The position numbers and the translations under genes are program-made. DNA of 64,000 nucleotides from JAPPLB01 sp965204095 (GTDB lineage Bacteria > Acidobacteriota > Terriglobia > Bryobacterales > UBA6623). Positions 33,040-42,752 of this stretch are shown here, piece by piece. The notes beneath the pieces were generated by a model that saw only the letters and a list, made by a program, of their open reading frames with translations, ran no database searches and had not been told where the DNA came from. Every line of letters starts with the position of its first letter. The stretch's first letter is position 1. The stretch is from positions 3,100,001 to 3,164,000 of the forward strand of contig OZ241991.1 of assembly GCA_965204095.1 (NCBI GenBank), read 5' to 3'.

Positions 33040-36006
33040 CTAGTCCACATAGAGGAACTCATTCGAGCTGATGAGCATGTGGACGAGGTTCCTCAGTGAT
33101 TTTTGGGAAGCTTCCTCGGGGGTCGCGTTCGCTTTGGCGTAGAGCAGCCGTTGTGACTCGAGGTGTTCAAGGGCGATTTCGGCCTCTTGCGGTGAGGGCT
33201 TACGGGAGAAGAGCAATCCGTAGGTCGTGTTGACCAGTCCGTGCGGATCGGAACCGCCGCCCGCCAGCGCGGCGACCCGGCGCGCTGCCTCGCGTGCGTT
33301 GTCGGTGACGAACTCGCTGTTCATTACGGTCAAGGATTGCAGCGGCGTGGCGGATGGGACGCGGCGCGTGCAGGCCGTATCGATGATCGGAAAATCGAAG
33401 TTTGTCAAGAATGTCAGCGGCCAAGTACGCCGAGCGAGCAGGTAGACGCTACGGCGTTCCGAGCCATTTGCAGACTCCGCGCCGGAAACGACTTGCAAGC
33501 CGTCAGGGCGGGGAGTGAGCCCGACCGCCGGTCCACCGACAGTATCGTCAAGCCGTCCGGCCACGGCGAGGATCGAGTCGCGTAGGGCTTCCGCTTCCAG
33601 ACGCCGTATCGGCATGCGCCACAGCAGGCGGTTATCGGGGTCCTCGGCGGCGGCTCGTTCGTCGCTCGGGTTGCTCGATCGGCGTGAGGACTGCTGATAG
33701 ACCGCCGACAACATGATCATCTTGTGCAGGCGCTTGGTTTTCCAGCCGTTGTTGACGAAGTCAACAGCCAGCCAGTCGAGCAGCTCGGGATGAGAGGGCG
33801 GCGAGCCCGTGCTGCCGAAGTTGCCCGAGGTCGCTACGATGCCAGTATCGAAATGGTGCTGCCAGATTCGGTTGACGATGACGCGCGCCGTGAGCGGATG
33901 ATTCGGGTCCGTGAGCCATTCCGCCAGGGCAAGACGATAGCCTTCGGTCGCTCCCACGCGGTTCGGTGAAGGCTTGGCGCTGCAATCCTGGTCCGCATCA
34001 CACAAGACGGTGAGAAAGCCGGGAGTAACTTTAGGGCCGGGCGATTCCACGCTGCCTCGCTGCAAAAGACGGATCGTGGGCAGGCCGTCGCCATCCCACA
34101 AAGCCTGGATCTGGTGCAGACCACGGCGATAGCTGTTCCAAGTGGCTACCTTCTTTTGCAGTTGCAAAATCGCTTCCCGGTCTTCGCCGGCGATCGATCC
34201 TCCCAGTTCCTCCTCGGAGATCTCGACCAGCGGACCGAACTTCTCGACCAGGTATTTCTGAATGTCGTCTCGTTCTTCGGCCTCAGTTTCAACGGCGAGC
34301 CTGGTGTCAGCGCGAACGACCTCCGGTAGTTGTTCGAGCTTCTCGGCAAGCAGCCGTTCACGATAAGGTTCGCGAATCCGCCCGATGTCTTCGGCAAGTT
34401 TGTCGACGGCCGTGTCGATCTCTTTGTTGTGGGCCTCGACCTCTTCCCGCTCGGACTCCGATACGGTGTAATGAAGTCGTTTCTTGGGCTGAATCCATGC
34501 GGAAGGATTGTACGCGGCGGTGAACAAGGCAAGGAAGCGGTAGTAATCGCGTTGGGGGATGGGATCGAACTTGTGGCTGTGACAACGGGCGCAGGTGAGT
34601 GTCATTCCCAGCGCACTGGACGACACCTTGTCGAGAAGCCCGAACAGGGCGTCGTAACGGTCCAACGGACGGTCGGAGATGTCTTCGTTGGTGACATCGA
34701 GGATGGTTCGCAGATATCCCGTGGCCACGAGCGACTCGACGATCTCTGGCGTATAGGTCTCGGCGTTTCGCCAGTCGACCAACTCGTCGCCGGCGAACTG
34801 CTCGGTAAGAAAACGGTCCCACGGCTTATCGTTCTCAAACGACCGGATCACGTAGTCGCGATAGCGCCACATGCCCTCGGCTAGCTGAACGACATTCACC
34901 GCGAAGTCTTTTCCCGTCGTGTCGACATAGCCGACGGCATCGAGCCAGTGCCGGCCCCAGCGTTCGCCATACTTGGGGGAGTCCATCAGGCGATCGATGA
35001 GCCGCTCGTAGGCGTCGGGCCTTGGGTCCTCGATGAATGCCTGCGCTTCCTCCGGCGTGGGGGGAAGTCCCCACAGGTCGAAGTACGCTCGCCGCAGCAA
35101 GGTCTGCCGCGAAGCTGGCGGAGACAACTCCAGGCCACGGGCCTCCAACGCAGAGAGGATGAATGAATCAATCGGCGTCTGCATTCGGTCCTTGTTCTTG
35201 ACCGTCGGCTCGGGGGCGGTAACCGGCTTGAGAAAGGCCCAATACTGCCGATCTTCAGCAGTCACTTCGGGTGCTTCCGCCTCGGTGAAACCGCGGTCGA
35301 GGGGGTTTTCCACGGCAACGTAGTCGGCGAAGTTGCCCGCGTCGATCCACTCCCGAATGAGTTCCAACTCCGTTTCCCGGATCGGATCACCCGCTCCGGC
35401 CGGGGGCATGACGCCGTTTTGAAGCTGCCGGATCAGAATGCTCTTGTCGGAGAAGCCCTCCGAGATCACCGGTCCGTGCTTGCCACCCTTCAAAGCAGCG
35501 GCGAGGGAGGTCAGGTCGAGTCCCGATTGAGGAGCTTCGCCACTGTGACAGCCGGTGCATCGGGCGTTGAAGATTGGCTGGATCTCTTTCTCGAAGCGGC
35601 TGATCTGCCGGCGGGCCGCTTCGGGGATCTCGTCGCCGGTTTGCGATGAGTTCGCGCCGGTTTCGATCCAGCGGCGGATCGTCTCGACTTCCCTTTCGGG
35701 AACCATACTCTTGAAGGCCGGCGGTGGCATCAAGCGCTTCGACACGAGTTGGAAGAGCCGGCTGCTATCGGGCGAGCCCTTCTCGATGACAGGCCCGTTG
35801 TGGCTGCCTCGCAGCACGGACGAAGCGGTCCGCAGGTCCATGCCTAGCTCGGGCGAACTCTTGCCGTGACAGGTAAAGCAGTAAGTGGAGAAGATCGGCA
35901 GGACGTCCTGCTCGAATACAGGCGTACCCGCCGTGCTCTGCGCACACAGGCTTACGGGAAGGAGAATGATCAACGCTTTGCATCGAGCGAGCGTGTCGAT
36001 CTTCAT
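33040..36006 (-). CDS. DUF1549/DUF1553 protein with two tandem PSCyt1 domains
   Basis: 988 residues, signal peptide at the start (MKIDTLARCKALIILLPVSL). Unlike the related protein at 26662, it has two PSCyt1 modules: one with TYCFTCHGKSSPELGMDLR, and about 125 residues later one with ARCTGCHSGEAPQSGLDL, each with a heme-type CxxCH. DUF1549 (YGERWGRHWLDAVGYVDTTG, CARCHSHKFDPIPQRDYYRF) and DUF1553 (NRIWQHHFDTGIV, STGSPPSHPELLDWLA, TPLQSLTVMNSEF) follow. It sits 16 bp behind the DUF1501 gene in one leftward operon, the usual pairing. Start ATG 36006 was chosen because the signal peptide begins there. Function unproven. Confidence 0.87.
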   Translation of the reverse strand: MKIDTLARCKALIILLPVSLCAQSTAGTPVFEQDVLPIFSTYCFTCHGKSSPELGMDLRTASSVLRGSHNGPVIEKGSPDSSRLFQLVSKRLMPPPAFKSMVPEREVETIRRWIETGANSSQTGDEIPEAARRQISRFEKEIQPIFNARCTGCHSGEAPQSGLDLTSLAAALKGGKHGPVISEGFSDKSILIRQLQNGVMPPAGAGDPIRETELELIREWIDAGNFADYVAVENPLDRGFTEAEAPEVTAEDRQYWAFLKPVTAPEPTVKNKDRMQTPIDSFILSALEARGLELSPPASRQTLLRRAYFDLWGLPPTPEEAQAFIEDPRPDAYERLIDRLMDSPKYGERWGRHWLDAVGYVDTTGKDFAVNVVQLAEGMWRYRDYVIRSFENDKPWDRFLTEQFAGDELVDWRNAETYTPEIVESLVATGYLRTILDVTNEDISDRPLDRYDALFGLLDKVSSSALGMTLTCARCHSHKFDPIPQRDYYRFLALFTAAYNPSAWIQPKKRLHYTVSESEREEVEAHNKEIDTAVDKLAEDIGRIREPYRERLLAEKLEQLPEVVRADTRLAVETEAEERDDIQKYLVEKFGPLVEISEEELGGSIAGEDREAILQLQKKVATWNSYRRGLHQIQALWDGDGLPTIRLLQRGSVESPGPKVTPGFLTVLCDADQDCSAKPSPNRVGATEGYRLALAEWLTDPNHPLTARVIVNRIWQHHFDTGIVATSGNFGSTGSPPSHPELLDWLAVDFVNNGWKTKRLHKMIMLSAVYQQSSRRSSNPSDERAAAEDPDNRLLWRMPIRRLEAEALRDSILAVAGRLDDTVGGPAVGLTPRPDGLQVVSGAESANGSERRSVYLLARRTWPLTFLTNFDFPIIDTACTRRVPSATPLQSLTVMNSEFVTDNAREAARRVAALAGGGSDPHGLVNTTYGLLFSRKPSPQEAEIALEHLESQRLLYAKANATPEEASQKSLRNLVHMLISSNEFLYVD

Positions 36007-36022
36007 CTCAGCCCCATCTCCA

Positions 36023-37462
36023 CTAAGCCGCTTGCAGGTCTTTAGACACCAGATCGCCGATGACACGGGCTCCGGTTACGGTGACGTCGGAAGGTGTTTC
36101 CATGCGCCCGCCGTGGGGATACAGCGTTTTGCGGTGATCGAGCCCGAGTTGGTGTAGGACAGTGGCGATCATGTCCGGGACGCTGACGCGATCGACAACA
36201 GACTTGTATCCCAAGTCGTCCGTCTCCCCGTAGATGAGCCCCTCCTTGAACCCGCCCCCGGCAAACCATAGTGTGAAGGCGTTGCGGTTGTGGTCGCGGC
36301 CGTCGGCGTTCTGCGTGGTGGGGAGGCGTCCGAATTCACCCGCCCACATGACGATCGTGCTATCGAGAAGGCCGCGCTCTTCGAGATCGCGGACTAGAGC
36401 TGCTGTGCCCTGATCGGTCTCGGTCGCGATCCTGGTGAGACTCTTCTTGAGATTGTTGTGCTGGTCCCAGGGCTGGCCGGGGCGCGTCGTAACCTGTACG
36501 AACCGCACGCCAGCCTCGACCAAGCGGCGCGCCATGAGGCAACGCATGCCGTAGGCTCCCCGTACGGGGTCATCGACGGCGTAGAGTTCTCTCACCGAGG
36601 CCGGCTCGTTGCTGATGTCGAGGATGTCCATCGCTTCGACTTGCATGCGCGCCGCCAACTCGAAATTCTCGATTCGCGATTCCAACTCAGTCTCGCCCGG
36701 GCGACTGTCGCTGTGCATGCGATTGAGCCGCGCCAAGTAGTCGAGATTGCCTCGCTGCACTCCGGGCGGAAGCGGTTCGGGCGGCTCCAGATGGTGAACC
36801 GGCGACCCGCTCATATTGAATTCCACGCCTTGATAGAGCGCCGGCAAGTAGCCGTTGGCCCAGAGTTGCTTGGCGCCGATGGTGTAGCCCTTCGGGTCGC
36901 GCAACACTACGTACGCGGGAAGGTTCTGATTCTCGGTTCCCAGCGCGTAGCTTATCCAGGCGCCCATTACCGGCCGGCCGGGGAAGATCTTGCACGTGAG
37001 CAGCATGTTCAACCCTTCGAGGTGGTTGTTGTGCTCAGTATGCATCGACCGGATAAAGCAGAGTTTGTCGACGATCTCGGCATGGTGCGGCAGGGCCTCG
37101 GAGATGTCCATCCCACATTGACCGTACTTGCGAAATTCGAACGGCGTCGGCATCAGGGTGTTCTCATTACCCGGCTGGTGAATCTCGACACCGTCGGGGT
37201 GAGGCTTGCCGGCCATTTTCGACAGCATCGGTTTCGGATCGAACAGATCCATCTGGCTCGGGCCGCCGTTCTGAATGAGCTGGATAACGGCCTTCGCACG
37301 GCCCGGGAAATGGCCTTTGCGGGCCCGGAGGTTGTTGTATACCGGGACGGGAGCGTTCGACGAGGCGGCTGCGCGGGAGTCCGCAAGCAAGTGCGAAAGC
37401 ACTACTCGGCCGAAGCCCAAGGATGTGAGCTCCAGGATGCTACGGCGAGACAGGACCGGCAT
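36023..37462 (-). CDS. DUF1501 (sulfatase-like) exported protein
   Basis: 479 residues. A Tat-like leader (LSRRSILELTSLGFGRVVLS) suggests folded export. The DUF1501 domain has an alkaline-phosphatase/sulfatase-like layout: IQNGGPSQMDLFDPKP near the start, IRSMHTEHNNH, VTTRPGQPWDQHNNLKKSL, VMWAGEFGRLPTTQ and GRDHNRNAFTLWFAGGGFK near the end, with Asp/His pairs that could bind metal. It is the first gene of the pair with the double-PSCyt1 protein. GGAGGAGGGAG directly precedes ATG 37462, which decides this start over ATG 37480. The two proteins probably act together outside the cytoplasm. Confidence 0.87.
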   Translation of the reverse strand: MPVLSRRSILELTSLGFGRVVLSHLLADSRAAASSNAPVPVYNNLRARKGHFPGRAKAVIQLIQNGGPSQMDLFDPKPMLSKMAGKPHPDGVEIHQPGNENTLMPTPFEFRKYGQCGMDISEALPHHAEIVDKLCFIRSMHTEHNNHLEGLNMLLTCKIFPGRPVMGAWISYALGTENQNLPAYVVLRDPKGYTIGAKQLWANGYLPALYQGVEFNMSGSPVHHLEPPEPLPPGVQRGNLDYLARLNRMHSDSRPGETELESRIENFELAARMQVEAMDILDISNEPASVRELYAVDDPVRGAYGMRCLMARRLVEAGVRFVQVTTRPGQPWDQHNNLKKSLTRIATETDQGTAALVRDLEERGLLDSTIVMWAGEFGRLPTTQNADGRDHNRNAFTLWFAGGGFKEGLIYGETDDLGYKSVVDRVSVPDMIATVLHQLGLDHRKTLYPHGGRMETPSDVTVTGARVIGDLVSKDLQAA

Positions 37463-37887
37463 GCTCCCTCCTCCGTTCATCGGAAAAGACAACCACAATC
37501 AGCGGCTCGTCCTCGGATTTCGGAGTGCTTCATCCCCCGACCAATCCGCACGTCACGATTCTACCGAAGCCGGCAAGCTCTTGTGAGACCGCTCGTGACG
37601 ATTTTCTGCCAGGCTATGGCCAGTCGCCTTCACTGGAAAATGGCAAGCCGTTGGTTCTGTACAGGTACATAGATTTTGCGAGCAACACAGGGCATGACCT
37701 TGATCAGCTCCTCGTGAAGCGGCTGTCTGATTCGGGGTGAATCTTTCTATCTTCCTAACGACGGAATCGAAACGGAAGGCTTCTTTACGGCCCTCCGTGA
37801 GATGACGGGGCTTCGCAACGGTCACGCATCCATCGGCTGCGCTGTAGAAGTGACTCGGTAGAATGAAATTTCCGCCGGCCGTAGTCG
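37463..37887. other. Intergenic region between divergent genes
   Basis: 425 bp separating the DUF1501 operon from ypdA. Several short frames exist (for example 37525-37740), but none has a ribosome binding site or recognisable similarity. Promoters for both directions must lie here. I could not pick out a convincing pair of hexamers. Confidence 0.5.
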
Positions 37888-38898
37888 ATGTCGAGTCCCC
37901 ACCCGCCACAGAACCGTCCTGTTGACGTGGCTGTCGTCGGCGCCGGCCCGACCGGCCTGTCATGCGCCATCGAGCTCAAGCGGCGCGGCGTCAGCGCCGT
38001 CGTGTTCGACAAGGGGTGTGTTGTCAACTCCCTGTACCACTACCCGACGCACATGACCTTCTTCACGACTCCGGAGCTGCTCGAGATCGGCGATCTGCCC
38101 ATGACCGCCGTTCGCGAGAAACCGACGCGGGCCGAGGCCCTCAAGTACTACCGCCGCGTTGCCGGTCACTACAGGCTCGATATCCGCCAATACGAGCGTG
38201 TGGACGATATTCAAGGAGTAGACGGCGCCTTTTCGGTGGCCACCACCAACCGCAAAGGCGCATCCGGAGACTACGAGGCCCGCAAGATCATCATTGCAAC
38301 CGGTTACTACGACGTTCCGGTCTTGATGAATGTTCCGGGAGAGGATCTTCCTAAGGTCCTGCACTACTACAAAGAACCTCACCCCTTCTACGATTGCGAT
38401 GTGACCGTCATCGGAGCAAAAAACTCCGCGGCGATTGCCGCTCTCGAGGTCTATCGCGCCGGCGGACGGGTGACGTTGATCTATCGCGACGCGGAACTGA
38501 GCGACAGAATCAAGTACTGGATCCTGCCTGACATTCAGAACCGCGTAAAGAATGGCGAGATCAAGGCCTACGCGGAAACGAGCGTTCTCGCTATCACCGA
38601 GGACACGATACGCATCGCGACACCTGACGGTGAGAAGGTAATGAAAAACGATTTCGTGCTCGCGATGACCGGATATTCACCTGATCTTGCATTCCTGCGT
38701 CGCTGCGGCATCACGCTGGAGCCCGAAACACAGAAGCCGCGCACCAACGCCGAAACCCTCGAGAGCGAGCGGCCCGGAGTCTATCTTGCCGGGGTGATCG
38801 TTGCCGGCATGCACACCAACGAGATTTTTATCGAAAACGGCCGCTTCCACGGCATCTCGATCGCGGACGACATAGCAAGCAAGTTGAACACTGCATAG
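37888..38898 (+). CDS. ypdA: YpdA-family bacillithiol disulfide reductase
   Basis: A 336-residue flavoprotein that reduces oxidised bacillithiol with NADPH in the cytoplasm. The FAD loop VAVVGAGPTGLSCAIELKRR starts near residue 14. The second nucleotide loop VTVIGAKNSAAIAALEVYRA lies near residue 172. The C-terminal FAD segment is LAGVIVAGMHTNEIFIENGR. It lacks the CxxC of thioredoxin reductase, as expected for YpdA, and NSLYHYPTHMTFFTTPELLEIG is characteristic. bshA lies 209 bp downstream in the same direction, strongly supporting a bacillithiol role. Confidence 0.92.
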   Translation: MSSPHPPQNRPVDVAVVGAGPTGLSCAIELKRRGVSAVVFDKGCVVNSLYHYPTHMTFFTTPELLEIGDLPMTAVREKPTRAEALKYYRRVAGHYRLDIRQYERVDDIQGVDGAFSVATTNRKGASGDYEARKIIIATGYYDVPVLMNVPGEDLPKVLHYYKEPHPFYDCDVTVIGAKNSAAIAALEVYRAGGRVTLIYRDAELSDRIKYWILPDIQNRVKNGEIKAYAETSVLAITEDTIRIATPDGEKVMKNDFVLAMTGYSPDLAFLRRCGITLEPETQKPRTNAETLESERPGVYLAGVIVAGMHTNEIFIENGRFHGISIADDIASKLNTA

Positions 38899-39107
38899 AG
38901 TCAAGCCCTCGATCCTGAGCAGCCCGTGGTGAAAGTCTCGCGGGCCGGGTTATGCGCCTTGAAGCCGATGGGCATGAGCGGTCTTCGGCTCCTTGTCCGT
39001 CGGATCGGATCGACCCGCATCGTTTCCTGCACACTCCGCGCCGACCAGTCATGGGAGCCTGCCGCTTCTTCCCTATGACTTGCGCCAGGGACTGTTAGGC
39101 TCAAGAA

Positions 39108-40259
39108 ATGCGTATCGGCATCACCTGCTACCCGACCTATGGCGGCAGTGGAATCGTCGCAACCGAACTCGGCATGGAACTGGCCGAGCGAGGTCATGAA
39201 GTGCACTTCATCACTTACGCCAACCCGATTCGACTCAGCTCCGAATCGCTTCGGCTGCACTATCACGAAGTCGAAGTGACCAACTACCCTCTTTTTCAAT
39301 ATCCACCCTATGCGCTGGCGCTGGCCTCTCGGATGGTGGAAGTCGCCGAGTCGGCACATCTCGACCTGTTGCACGTACACTACGCGATTCCGCATTCGAT
39401 CAGCGCGATTCTAGCGAACGACATGCTGCAAGGCCGGCTGCCGTTCATCACGACTCTCCACGGAACCGACGTGATGCTGGTGGGCAACGATCCATCCTAT
39501 TTTCCGATCACCTCCTTTGCCATCGAGCGCAGCCCCGGAGTTACGACCATCAGCGAATACCTGCGGCAACGCACCGTCGACGTCTTCGGCACGCAGAACC
39601 CCATTCGGGTCATTCCGAATTTCGTGAACTGCGATCTCTATCAAGTCGTCGATGACCCCCGTCTACGCGCCCGCTACGCCTCGGCCGACGAGAAAATCCT
39701 CATTCACCTGTCGAACTTCCGCGCGGTCAAGCGCCCACTTGATTGCATTCGCATCCTGGCCCGAGTAGCCGAGCACCGTCCCGCACGACTTCTGATGGTC
39801 GGGGACGGCCCGGAGCGTGGACCCTGCGAGTCGCTGGCGCGCGAGTTGGGTGTCGAGGGCCGTGTCGCGTTTCTCGGCAAACAGCTTCAGGTCGCTCCAG
39901 TGGTGGCCCTGGCGGACCTTCTGCTATTGCCCAGCGAAATGGAAGGTTTCGGCCTTGCAGCGCTCGAGGCCATGGCCTGCGGCGTGCCCGCCGTCGCTTC
40001 CCATGTCGGCGGCATCCCGGAATTGATCACCAACGGGCACGACGGCATTCTGTGCTCGGTCGGCGACATCGACGCCATGACGCAAGCCTGCAACACCCTG
40101 CTCGATGACGCCGAGCACTACCGAATCGTGGCCGCCGCCGCCCGCAAGACAGCACTGACACGCTTCTGCGCGGCGAAGATCATTCCCCAATACGAAGACT
40201 ACTATCGGGAGATCTGTGAGGCGTCAAAGCCCGAAAACGCCTTGGTTTCCCCAGTTTGA
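39108..40259 (+). CDS. bshA: N-acetyl-alpha-D-glucosaminyl L-malate synthase
   Basis: A 383-residue GT4 glycosyltransferase. It joins GlcNAc from UDP-GlcNAc to L-malate, the first step of bacillithiol synthesis. The N-terminal GITCYPTYGGSGIVATELGM is a BshA signature, followed by LLHVHYAIPHSISA and FITTLHGTDVMLVGNDPSYF. The GT-B C-terminal domain has GDGPERG and PSEMEGFGLAALEAMACGVP with the donor-binding EGFGLAALE. bshB and bshC are not in this window. The stop codon TGA 40257-40259 lies within the -35 hexamer of the tRNA promoter downstream. Confidence 0.95.
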   Translation: MRIGITCYPTYGGSGIVATELGMELAERGHEVHFITYANPIRLSSESLRLHYHEVEVTNYPLFQYPPYALALASRMVEVAESAHLDLLHVHYAIPHSISAILANDMLQGRLPFITTLHGTDVMLVGNDPSYFPITSFAIERSPGVTTISEYLRQRTVDVFGTQNPIRVIPNFVNCDLYQVVDDPRLRARYASADEKILIHLSNFRAVKRPLDCIRILARVAEHRPARLLMVGDGPERGPCESLARELGVEGRVAFLGKQLQVAPVVALADLLLLPSEMEGFGLAALEAMACGVPAVASHVGGIPELITNGHDGILCSVGDIDAMTQACNTLLDDAEHYRIVAAAARKTALTRFCAAKIIPQYEDYYREICEASKPENALVSPV

Positions 40260-40285
40260 CACCCTTTCGCCACGGTCCCTACAAT
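40256..40285 (+). promoter_or_regulatory. Sigma-70 promoter of tRNA-Phe
   Basis: TTGACA (40256-40261), 18-bp spacer, TACAAT (40280-40285), then the tRNA 10 bases later. The -35 box contains the bshA stop codon. Confidence 0.75.
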
Positions 40286-40295
40286 CGAAGACTAC

Positions 40296-40371
40296 GGCGA
40301 GGTAGCTCAGTCGGTAGAGCGCGGCCCTGAAAAGGCCGGCGTCGGCGGTTCGATTCCGTCCCTCGCCACCA
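40296..40371 (+). tRNA. tRNA-Phe (anticodon GAA)
   Basis: A 76-nt cloverleaf: acceptor ggcgagg/cctcgcc, D-arm gctcagtcggtagagc, anticodon stem cggcc/ggccg enclosing ctGAAaa, variable loop, T-arm ggcgg-ttcgatt-ccgtc with one G-T pair, discriminator A and an encoded CCA at 40369-40371. Confidence 0.96.
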
Positions 40372-40618
40372 CAGGCATTCCACCAACTCCTCCAGAGGGG
40401 TTCCATCGAGCCGCACCCCTCGCGAATGGGCCTCGCAACAAGCGCCTTCGGAAGTGAATTGCCATTACCTAATGTGCTCGTCGCGCGCCGCCTCTGCGCG
40501 GTTCTGGCCGTACCTTCGCAGGATGTTTTGCGGGCGCAACACTCCCTTTATTGACTAAGGCCTGCCCGAGGCTAACCGCTAGCTAGGTCATGAAGTATGC
40601 TTCCGCTTTGCGTTCTCC

Positions 40619-41569
40619 TCAAGCAGCCTCCGGGAATGGCCAAAGCCGCTCGATCGTCTTGCTCAGGATCCACTCGAGATCCTCGTCGTTGAAGAAGTCC
40701 ATCTCGTCGCGGACAATCTCGAGCGTCTTGACGTAGTCGATCTTCCTTTTCGATACCGGCCAATCGGTGCCCCACATGATGCGATTCGGGCCGAACGCGT
40801 CATAGACAGTCTTCACCTGGTCCCAGGTATCGCGATGTGGATAGGGTTCGTCGGAGATGCTCCAAGTGTGGGAGATCTTGCAGTAGACCCGCGGGAACGT
40901 TGCGAGGGTCAGCAACTTCTGGAGTTCTTCCGGCGAATCCGTCGGCTTGCAATCGGCCATGTGGTCGATCACGACATCCATATCGGGATGCTTTTCGATG
41001 TGCTTCTGCACATCGGGCAGACGCCCCGTCTTGGTCAGGATCAGCATCGGGACTCCGAGCTGCTCGGCGCGGTCCCAGATCGGATCCATCAACTCGTTGT
41101 TCGTGATCCAATTGCCGACTTCCGACACGGAGGGACTCAGGCGCACGCCCTTGAAGCCCCATTCTTCCGTCCACTTCGATAGCTCGTCCGCAGCATCTCT
41201 CGCCTCAGGGTTGACGCGGCAGACGCCTTGAAACTTGTCGGGATACTTCTTCATTACGTCACCGACGTATCGGCAGTCCCAACGGTAATGAAAGGGGTGC
41301 ACGATCACCGTGTGAACGACGCCATGGGAGGCCATCAAGTCGAGCAGCATTTCCGCAGTGGCGTCTTCTTTGGGGGGATTCTTGTTCTCCTCCGGCCAAG
41401 GGTAAGCCGGATCGTTCACCCAAACGTGGACATGAGGATCGATAATTTTCAGCGATGGTAATGCAGCCTGTTCGGGCTCCGGCGGCTCGGACCCGCAGCC
41501 AGAAGCACCGGCGACAGCCCCTGCAGCCAGCAGACCGGCAAATCTGCGGCGCGACAATGACGTGGACAT
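40619..41569 (-). CDS. Exported amidohydrolase-2 family protein, probable lipoprotein
   Basis: 316 residues. The leader SRRRFAGLLAAGAVAGASGC combines a twin-arginine motif with a lipobox ending in Cys, so a Tat-exported lipoprotein is likely. The TIM-barrel hydrolase part opens IIDPHVHVW (HxH metal ligands), then VIVHPFHY, MDVVIDHMAD (His) and closes IMWGTDWPVSKR (Asp), the amidohydrolase_2 pattern. Members decarboxylate or hydrolyse small ring compounds such as dicarboxylic acids. The substrate is unknown here. It is monocistronic by position: a 247-bp gap separates it from tRNA-Phe, and the sigma factor gene diverges from it. Confidence 0.83.
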   Translation of the reverse strand: MSTSLSRRRFAGLLAAGAVAGASGCGSEPPEPEQAALPSLKIIDPHVHVWVNDPAYPWPEENKNPPKEDATAEMLLDLMASHGVVHTVIVHPFHYRWDCRYVGDVMKKYPDKFQGVCRVNPEARDAADELSKWTEEWGFKGVRLSPSVSEVGNWITNNELMDPIWDRAEQLGVPMLILTKTGRLPDVQKHIEKHPDMDVVIDHMADCKPTDSPEELQKLLTLATFPRVYCKISHTWSISDEPYPHRDTWDQVKTVYDAFGPNRIMWGTDWPVSKRKIDYVKTLEIVRDEMDFFNDEDLEWILSKTIERLWPFPEAA

Positions 41570-42065
41570 GGAAGGATTGTAGAACACGAAAAGGCGCCTG
41601 GGCCAGCATAGAGCGGCGCGAACTCGAAGCAGAGTGTCATGGTGTGCTCACGCCCCGTCTGACAGCCGCAAGGATAGAAATCGAACGTTTCTGCGTCGGG
41701 CATCAAGGTTCCCCTGAACACTCGTCTTGGAACAGACAGGCGCAGCGGGCCGACGCACGCCGCCTGTTCTTCATGAGTTGCATTTTCATATGGGGTGAAC
41801 CTGGCTTCGAACAGCCTTTCGATGCTTTCGGCAACCGCATCCCACAAAAAGATCCTTCATGCTCACTGACCGCGATCAGTGCCCGAACGCAGACCCTACA
41901 ATCCCGGTACCCTCATAAGCGTTCTATAATCACTGCCTTCCGTCTTGCCGGCGATGGGACGAGGGTACAGGTTCCATCCTGCACCGAAAGCACGCCGGTC
42001 GCCGGACAAGCCCTACTGCAATTTGACTGAAACCAGTCCCTTTACCAATACGTCGAACAGGATGC
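41570..42065. other. Intergenic region upstream of the sigma factor gene
   Basis: About 496 bp between divergent genes. A TATAAT hexamer at 41925-41930 could be the -10 box for the sigma gene, but no good -35 box is at the right distance. Frames on both strands (for example 41449-41847 minus) show no recognisable domain. Confidence 0.4.
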
Positions 42066-42716
42066 ATGGCCACCGCTACCGCCACGCTACCGATCGATGT
42101 CGTTGTCGGGGCCAGGACTCGATCTAAGGTGGCATTCAAAGACAGCCCCGAAGCCGAAATCGTGCGTCGTTGTCAGGCCGGCGATGAAGATGCGTTCCGG
42201 CAGATTGTCGAGAAACATCAGTCAAAGGTGTTTTCGATCATCTACGGCATCATCCGAAATCGCAACGACGCCGAGGACATTGCCCAGCACGTGTTCTCGA
42301 AGATCTACTTTTCGATCAAGGGATTCGACTTCCGGTCGTCTTTGAGCACATGGGTGTACAAGATCACGGTCAACGAATGCTACGACTACTTGCGCAAGGC
42401 GAAGGTGCGCAAGTTGGTCTATGAGAGCAACCTTGGTGAAGATGATCAGCGGTCGATGGAGAATTCGCAACTAGCGGTCGATAGGCGTGCATCCATCGAC
42501 ATCAAGACAGAGAAGCGGGACTATCTGCTGAAGATCCTTTCCAAGGTTTCTGAAGAAGAGAGACTTCTACTGATCCAAAAAGAGGTGGAAGGGCATACCG
42601 TCGAAGAACTGGCCCGCATGACAGGCCTCAACGAGAACACCATCAAGGTAAAGCTGTTCCGCGCCCGGCAAAAGTTGGTGAAAGCCGCGGCGAAGTTCGG
42701 TAAGGTAAGGGCGTAG
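42066..42716 (+). CDS. ECF-type RNA polymerase sigma factor
   Basis: A 216-residue sigma-70 family member of the extracytoplasmic function group. Sigma region 2 spans about 45-110 (FRQIVEKHQSKVFSIIYGII, NDAEDIAQHVFSKIY, STWVYKITVNECYDYLRK). Region 4 spans about 160-205 (LLLIQKEVEGHTVEELARMT, NENTIKVKLFRARQKLVK). It directs transcription of a stress regulon, held off by the likely anti-sigma factor encoded 36 bp downstream. The 27-residue N-terminal stretch MATATATLPIDVVV is unconserved, so a later start is possible. Confidence 0.92.
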   Translation: MATATATLPIDVVVGARTRSKVAFKDSPEAEIVRRCQAGDEDAFRQIVEKHQSKVFSIIYGIIRNRNDAEDIAQHVFSKIYFSIKGFDFRSSLSTWVYKITVNECYDYLRKAKVRKLVYESNLGEDDQRSMENSQLAVDRRASIDIKTEKRDYLLKILSKVSEEERLLLIQKEVEGHTVEELARMTGLNENTIKVKLFRARQKLVKAAAKFGKVRA

Positions 42717-42752
42717 GGGTCGCCCGCCGGTTGGAAACGGGGGACGGGGATA

